Assembly: GCA_032433765.1 (NCBI GenBank)
Contig: JAVIAB010000092.1
Span: forward strand, 99,463,403-99,527,402
Direction of reading: 5' to 3'
Length of the DNA: 64,000 nt
Source: Megaustenia siamemsis
Lineage: Eukaryota; Mollusca; Gastropoda; Stylommatophora; Ariophantidae
In this document: one piece after another, positions 57,975 through 64,000 of the stretch
Layout of the letters: each line of letters begins with the position of its first letter
How positions within the stretch are numbered: position 1 is the first letter of the stretch
Notes under the pieces: model-generated
Databases searched by the model: none
Told to the model about the DNA's origin: nothing
Seen by the model: only the letters and a program-made list of their open reading frames with translations
Translations under genes and position numbers: made by a program

Positions 57975-58350
57975 AGCTGTAATAACAGACACAAAGTTGA
58001 ACGCATTCGAAAATAAATGTCTAAGGAAAATACTTGGTATAGAATGGAACGAATTCAAAACAAACGAGGAAATTAGAGAAATCGCCAATCAACCACTAAT
58101 ATCTTCAGTAATAAAGAAAAGACGATGGTCATACGTTGGACATGTGATGAGAAGAGATAATAATCGAATAGCAAAGCAAGCCCTCATATGGGAAACAACA
58201 GGTAAAAGAAAAAGAGGAAGACCCAGGGAGACACTGAGAAGAACATTGATGAGAGAGGCAAGAGCAGCAGGAATCGGCTCCCTCAATGAGATAGAACTGC
58301 TTGCACAGAACAGAGACAGATGGCGAGATTTGATAAAATATCTTTAAAAG
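57975..58350 (+). pseudogene. LINE C-terminal fragment, 116 codons open
   Basis: Plus strand: AFENKCLRKILGIEWNEFKT, NEEIREIANQPLISSVIKKR, RWSYVGHVMRRDNNRIAKQA, TTGKRKRGRPRETLRRTLMR, ending DRWRDLIKYL and a stop. This is the intact C-terminal end of an RTE-like RT protein with no disabling change in the visible part. The rest of the element is missing. Confidence 0.75.
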
Positions 58351-58439
58351 AAAACTGCTAGAACAAAAATTCATATAGGAGAAGGTGTATCTTGGTCTAC
58401 GCCCTATGGGCCGGTTACGGATCGAAAGGTCAATAGATA

Positions 58440-58620
58440 GAATAACAGACAAAATTGGCAGACCTAAATTATGATACAGAGATATCTGTAAATCATCACT
58501 AAATGACTTCTCCATCTGAGAAAATGACTGGGAACATCTGGCAAGTTATCGCACATCATGGAGAGCATGTATAAGTAAAGTACAACATGATTTGAGACTG
58601 TGCTAAGGCAAAACTTAGAA
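58440..58620 (+). pseudogene. Possible LINE C-terminal fragment
   Basis: Plus strand, mixed frames: YRDICKSSLNDFSI, a stop, ENDWEHLASYRTSWRACISK. It resembles the KD..K..L........WE.LA.DR..WR ending of another LINE group. Highly degraded. Confidence 0.4.
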
Positions 58621-58961
58621 GAGAAAATACTCATGAAATAGGATGGAAAACTCTGTGGATCAGTAGGCCTGATTTGTTCATTCTGTTGCCGTGTGTGTTT
58701 GTCAAACATTGGTAGAATTAGCTATGAGAGAAGTTGTTCGACAAAAACATACACAACAGCCTCCACTAGACCGTCTGACAAGGCGAAAAAGGGCTATATA
58801 TTAACAGACATAAAGGAGTGTGAAGAATGTTGCTGGGTACAGCTTGTGATGAATAGTTGTTATAGAGGACATAGTAGTCGGTAATCTTGGTCGGAATGCA
58901 GAGCAGAAATCAGGGGAATGTCACAAATGCTGTAGTCAACGATGCTCAAGAGGTAGCAGGT

Positions 58962-59004
<43 letters not shown>

Positions 59005-59164
59005 GAGAAAGGATTGAGGGTGAAATTATGAGAGATTGAAAGTAAAAATAGAAGGAAAGGCAAATCATGGAAGACAGATAACTTGGAAGAATGAAAGATA
59101 TGAGGAGAGAAATAAAGTGTAGAAAAAAAGAAAAAGCCACGTAGACAGACAGAAAGACAAATAG

Positions 59165-59651
<487 letters not shown>

Positions 59652-59715
59652 AAACTTGAACAACATGTTATAGAGAAAGGTTAAACTTTTTGTGTGAGTG
59701 AGTGAGTGAGTGAGT

Positions 59716-60659
59716 GAACAATGGAGAACAAGACAGGTAACGAAGGAAATAAACAACTCAAGACACATCAATAACATCAATTCCATACTAAAAGAAACAT
59801 ATTTAGGTCTGCTGTTCGTCCTAGAAGGCTAAATCTTTCTGCCCTTTAAATACAACTCACGTATTTCACATCTTCAGTCAAATATATATATCTCACTGTT
59901 CTTGTACCGAGACTGAAATGTGACCTCCTGGCTAGCTAGCCATTACCTAGAAATCTAAGCTATTGATCAGTCGTGCTGAGTGATATATCCCGTAAGAGCA
60001 ACATTCATGATGGAGGCCGCGATAACCCGCGGCTTTCAAGAAAAGTCCAGAACTAACACTTGTCTAGATAGCGTATAAACCAAGTATTTTATGTCGGGAA
60101 CAACGCTTTTCGTATTCAACTGGCGTTCGCCTGCCAGAAAACCCCGTCTCAGACACCGGAAGCTCAGAAAGAAGCATGGCCGCCGTATTTTGTTCGGTAT
60201 CTCCACATCTGGCCCCCAATTGCTGCTTCAAACCTTTACCAGCATCTCAATGAAGCTCCTCGTTAATTCAGATTTCTGGACAAGCGTTTTCAGAGCCTGA
60301 TCGCTCGCGTCACATACATCATCATCAAATCTGAGGGCCGGCGTTGACCCCCGTAAGCCACAAAAATTAGTAAATGCATATGAGAGGAGCTGGTGTGACC
60401 TTACACCGTCCATCATTTTCACGCCATGACAGCGCTGTTTGGGATCAATCGAGGGCAGCTGTAGCTTCAGTTACACAGCTTTGAATGTGTTCCCGATATT
60501 TGTGTACCCCAGCCTCTAGCGGGTTAAAGTTGCGTCAACACAGATAATGATGAAATACAATTAAATTGATGAAAAAATATATTGTTGCTGACGACCTGAA
60601 AGCAGTTAAATGTATTTTCTATTGTCAAATTATTTATATGTAATCGTATGTGATAACAA
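59716..60659. other. No gene seen
   Basis: GC-richer than its surroundings around 60000-60480, with open frames of 64-69 codons on both strands but no recognised domain. Also checked for the missing first half of Ig1 and not found. 54263-54984, 57361-57689, 58621-59164 (which has a (GA)n run at 58960-59002), 61263-61477 and 62896-63260 are likewise empty of recognised features. Confidence 0.45.
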
Positions 60660-61262
60660 CCCCTTCTACTGCAACTCAGCATTATCATAACAAAAATGTA
60701 TTATAGTCTGTCTACTGCATCTCAGCATTATCATAACAAAAATAGATTATAGTCTGTCTACTGCAACTCAGCATTATCATAACAAAAATAGATTATAGTC
60801 TGTCTACTGCATCTCAGCATTATCATAACAAAAACAGATTATAGTCTGTCTACTGCATCTCAGCATTATCATAACAAAAATAGATTATAGTCTGTCTACT
60901 GCATCTCAGCATTATCATAACAAAAACAGATTTTAGTCTGTCTACTGCATCTCAGCATTATCATAACAAAAATAGATTATAGTCTGTCTACTGCAACTCA
61001 GCATTATCATAACAAAAATAGATTATAGTCTGTCTACTGCAACTCAGCATTATCATAACAAAAATAGATTATAGTCTGTCTACTGCATCTCAGCATTATC
61101 ATAACAAAAACAGATTATAGTCTGTCTACTGCATCTCAGCATTATCGTAACAAAAATAGATTATAGTCTGTCTACTGCATCTCAGCATTATCATAACAAA
61201 AACAGATTTTAGTCTGTCTACTGCATCTCAGCATTATTATAACAAAAATATATTATAGTCAG
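60660..61262. repeat. 46-bp minisatellite
   Basis: Thirteen units of TAGTCTGTCTACTGCATCTC plus AGCATTATCATAACAAAAAT and AGATTA. Variant positions (GCATC/GCAAC, AATAG/AACAG) are arranged in blocks. Confidence 0.95.
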
Positions 61263-61477
61263 TATATTGCAGATGCTCACTACCACCACAGAAGTAGTAC
61301 AGCAATGGAACACAGGATACTGCGACATAAAAGGAAGCAAAAAGGCCAAAGTCATCATAAAGAAAAGTGAATTCCTTACTTAAATGTTTTTTTCTAATGG
61401 CGTTAATAAAGAAGGATAAAAAAAAAAAACTACCATATACAAAACAAAGAAAACTATTGATGTAGCTTTATATTAAA

Positions 61478-62847
61478 TGTACATATATATGGGGCAGACA
61501 GCAATATTTTGAAAAAGACTATACGTAGGAAGAGTCAGACCAGTACTAGAGTATGGAGTCACAGCCTGGGCTATGGCTTCCAAATCACACTTTAGTAAAA
61601 TTAACAGAACACAGAACCGAGCTGCTCGTATTATCACTGGTGCTATGTAATCTACACCTATCAATACTCTAGAAACAGTAACAAGTTTACAACCCTTAGA
61701 TGACAGACGGGTCACTAAAGTATCGCAACAAGCGGAGAAATATAGAAGGCTCCTTAGCTAACCCATGCACCAAGGAATATCTGGTTCCGGAATTGTACGA
61801 CTAAAGAGGAGCAACTTCCCTGCAATTGCCAATGAACTAACTACTGGAGACCCAGTACTTTCCCAAACAATATCGAAATCCTTGGGCCCATCTGATATGT
61901 CTCCTCATGGAAAGCATAAAATACCAGAACTTAAGGAAAATATAACAGGAATCATGAAAAAAGCACTCAATCAGACACAGAAAGAAAACACGTAGCAGAA
62001 AAACACATACGCGATACCTACCCACAGGACTCTTGGTCACACATATACACAGATGGCTCTGCTACAAATGCCACCAGAAATGGAGGGGGAGGGGTGTGTA
62101 CTTGATGCTGAATAATCAGGACGAGATCACCAAGTCAATAGCTACTGGAAAATTCTCAAACAGCTTTAAAGCAGAAACTAAGGCCATCAGAGATGCTGCA
62201 ACACTGGCTACTCAACACAAAAATAACATGCACAATAAATTGGTGATTCTGACTGATGCTCTGTCAGTACTATCAGCTCTAAAAAGCCACAAGAGCAATG
62301 AACTAGATGACTTGAGAACAACCCTGGACCAATTATGCAATAACTTCCAGAGTAGTCATTCAGTGGATACCATCACACTGTAATATACACGGGAACGAAC
62401 GCGCAGACAAATTAGCTAAAGAGGGAGGGAGAATACCACAAGAGAACCATCCGCTCAGTTGTGATGAAGCCAAATCCATCCTCAAGGGTCAGTTCCATGA
62501 AAAATGGAAACGAGAACACCCAAAGCATAACGAGAGTGACGGATACCATCAACTATCAAGGAGGGATCAAGTCATCATACTTCGCCTACGCACTGGCCAC
62601 AATAGAATGAGAAATCACATGTTCACCAAATTCAAAATAGGTACAACCAGCCTATGCCACTGTACACTGGACAATATGACTATAAAACATGTTCTACAGG
62701 ATTGCCCCCAGTATACAGACCTGAGAAGAGCAATGTGGTCCACGCCCACCTCCCTGGAATAAAAACTATATGGGGCAATCGATTCGCTTAAACAGACAGC
62801 TGACTTAATGAGAGAGTCTGGAATCCCACTCTGATTGAGTCTTGATC

Positions 62848-62882
<35 letters not shown>

Positions 62883-62895
62883 GAGAGAGAGAAAA
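61478..62895 (+). pseudogene. I/Jockey-like LINE: RT end, RNase H and 3' end (family 5)
   Basis: Plus strand, several frameshifts. It starts in the RT thumb (RVRPVLEYGVTAWAMASKSH, NRAARIITGAM). It continues through a linker (KRSNFPAIANELTTGDPVLS). The RNase H domain has the expected acidic residues: YTDGSA, FKAETKAI, LTDALSVLSALKS and IPSHCN.HGNERADKLAKEG. Next come LRLRTGHNRMRNHMFTKFK and a Cys/His-type end (SLCHCTLDN, HVLQDCPQYTDLRRAMW). The 3' end is a (GA)n tract at about 62846-62893. The longest RNase H frame covers about 116 codons. Confidence 0.78.
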
Positions 62896-63260
62896 TATAC
62901 ATATCAACAATGTAACAAGCAACATGTTTATCATTGTCTTGTAACGTGTAGCAAACAAACAGAATAGCTGGACGAAATGATACAAAACTGACGGATGAAA
63001 CAAGATCACTAGTGGATAGAGGCAGCTATAGAACAATATTTTACAAGCATGTCGGCTCGACTGTAGATACAAAGAAAAGAACGTTGCCTGCGAGTATAGC
63101 TCTGCTCTCAGATGTGAATGCAAAGCTAGTAAACCTGTCTGCTGAGGACAACACGTTGAGTTCTGTTGGACATACAACTTCTAGATTCAACCCTAAACAG
63201 ATACCGTTCATTGGAAGAAAACAAAACTGACGTTGCGTTGACCATATGCCCTAAACAATT

Positions 63261-64000
63261 TCATCATCATCATCGTTGAGTGCCGTCTCCGCATCGAAGG
63301 TTGGCTACCATGGAGTGCCATTCCACTGTCTCTTGCTTTGATGGTGCAGATTGTCATAGGCTGACTTGTCCATCTTTTGATGTTACTTGTCCATGTTAGT
63401 CTTGGTCTGCTTCTGCCTCTTTTACCTTGTATTTTCCCTTCTAATATTACTTTTATTAGGCTGTTGTGTCTTTTAAAATGACCCATAAATAATTTCATTT
63501 GTCTTGCTCTAATTGTGTTTAGTATTTTCATTTTTAGTTTTAAAACTTCCTCGTTTGTTTTCTTTTCTTCCCATCCAATTCTACCTATTCATCTATAAAT
63601 CCACATTTCAAAGGCTTCAATTTTCTGTTCTGTTTTCTAGTCTTATGGCCATATTTCTGCACCATACAGGAATATTGAGAAGATGTAACATTTTGATATT
63701 CTTAGTTTTAGCCCTGGTGTTATTTGTTTTGTTGTTAGTATATTTTTCATGGCATTGAAATTACTTTTTGCCATACCTATTCTTTTATTTATTTCAGTTG
63801 TACATTTTCCATCACTGGTTATAGTATGTCCCAGGTAGTTGTAGTTCTGAACTGTCTCTAGATGTATTCCTTCAACTTTGATATTTAATTGTAGGTCTTG
63901 AGAATTTCCTTTGTTTATAATCATAGTTTTAGTCTTTTTGATATTCATATCTAGTCCATATTTTTTGCTTGTCATGTTTGTTACATTAATTAATTGTAGA
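63261..64000 (-). pseudogene. LINE 3' half (family 1), running off the window
   Basis: The best family-1 copy. The minus-strand frame carries KTKTMIINKGNSQDLQLN, YLGHTITSDGK, a CYIFSIFLYGAEIWP-type thumb, then after a frameshift LFMGHFKRHNSLIKVILEGK and GKRGRSRPRLTWTSNIKRW. It ends near MALHGSQPSMRRR with an ATG-repeat 3' tail (ATC on plus, 63261-63275). The RT core lies beyond the right edge. Confidence 0.78.

Overview
This is eukaryotic, metazoan DNA, most likely from a mollusc and possibly a gastropod. That guess rests on the style of the LINE proteins, the tRNA-derived SINEs, the Maverick/Polinton fragment and the lachesin-type immunoglobulin exons. It is a judgement from remembered families, not a search. 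The window has no bacterial-style gene organisation. Nearly all long open frames are read-through of tandem repeats whose unit is a multiple of 3 bp, or of arrays long enough to cycle through the frames.

One host gene is supported. Three minus-strand exons at 43453-43249, 17221-17072 and 12900-12772 encode the end of one Ig domain and a complete second Ig domain of a lachesin/IgLON/DIP-type cell-adhesion protein. All three carry GT/AG splice sites, and both internal junctions join in phase 1. The first half of Ig1, the signal peptide, any Ig3 and the anchor were not found. The whole window therefore appears to be exons and very large introns of a single gene read right to left. The intron between the first two exons is about 26 kb.

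The introns are filled with mobile-element debris and minisatellites. There are more than 25 distinct tandem arrays with units from 3 to 296 bp, which by my count of spans cover about a third of the window. At least five kinds of non-LTR retrotransposon remnant are present, including an I/Jockey-like element with an RNase H domain. Several end in (ATG)n, (GAA)n or (GA)n tails. Several tRNA-derived SINE families are present, three copies having clear target-site duplications. A small TIR element lies at 43874-44193.

The outstanding feature is an 8.5-kb near-perfect palindrome at 33113-41598. It is inserted, with a 6-bp duplication (CATGAC), into a 38-bp minisatellite inside the 26-kb intron. 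Its ends start 5'-AGTAGTATAC. Each arm carries an identical 122-codon fragment resembling the N-terminal part of Maverick/Polinton type-B DNA polymerase, two satellite-like arrays and a 21-bp minisatellite. I read it as a non-autonomous, fold-back Maverick derivative whose terminal repeats have grown to occupy almost the whole element. The second notable feature is a 41-bp array next to the 43249 exon end that duplicates the 5' splice donor six times.
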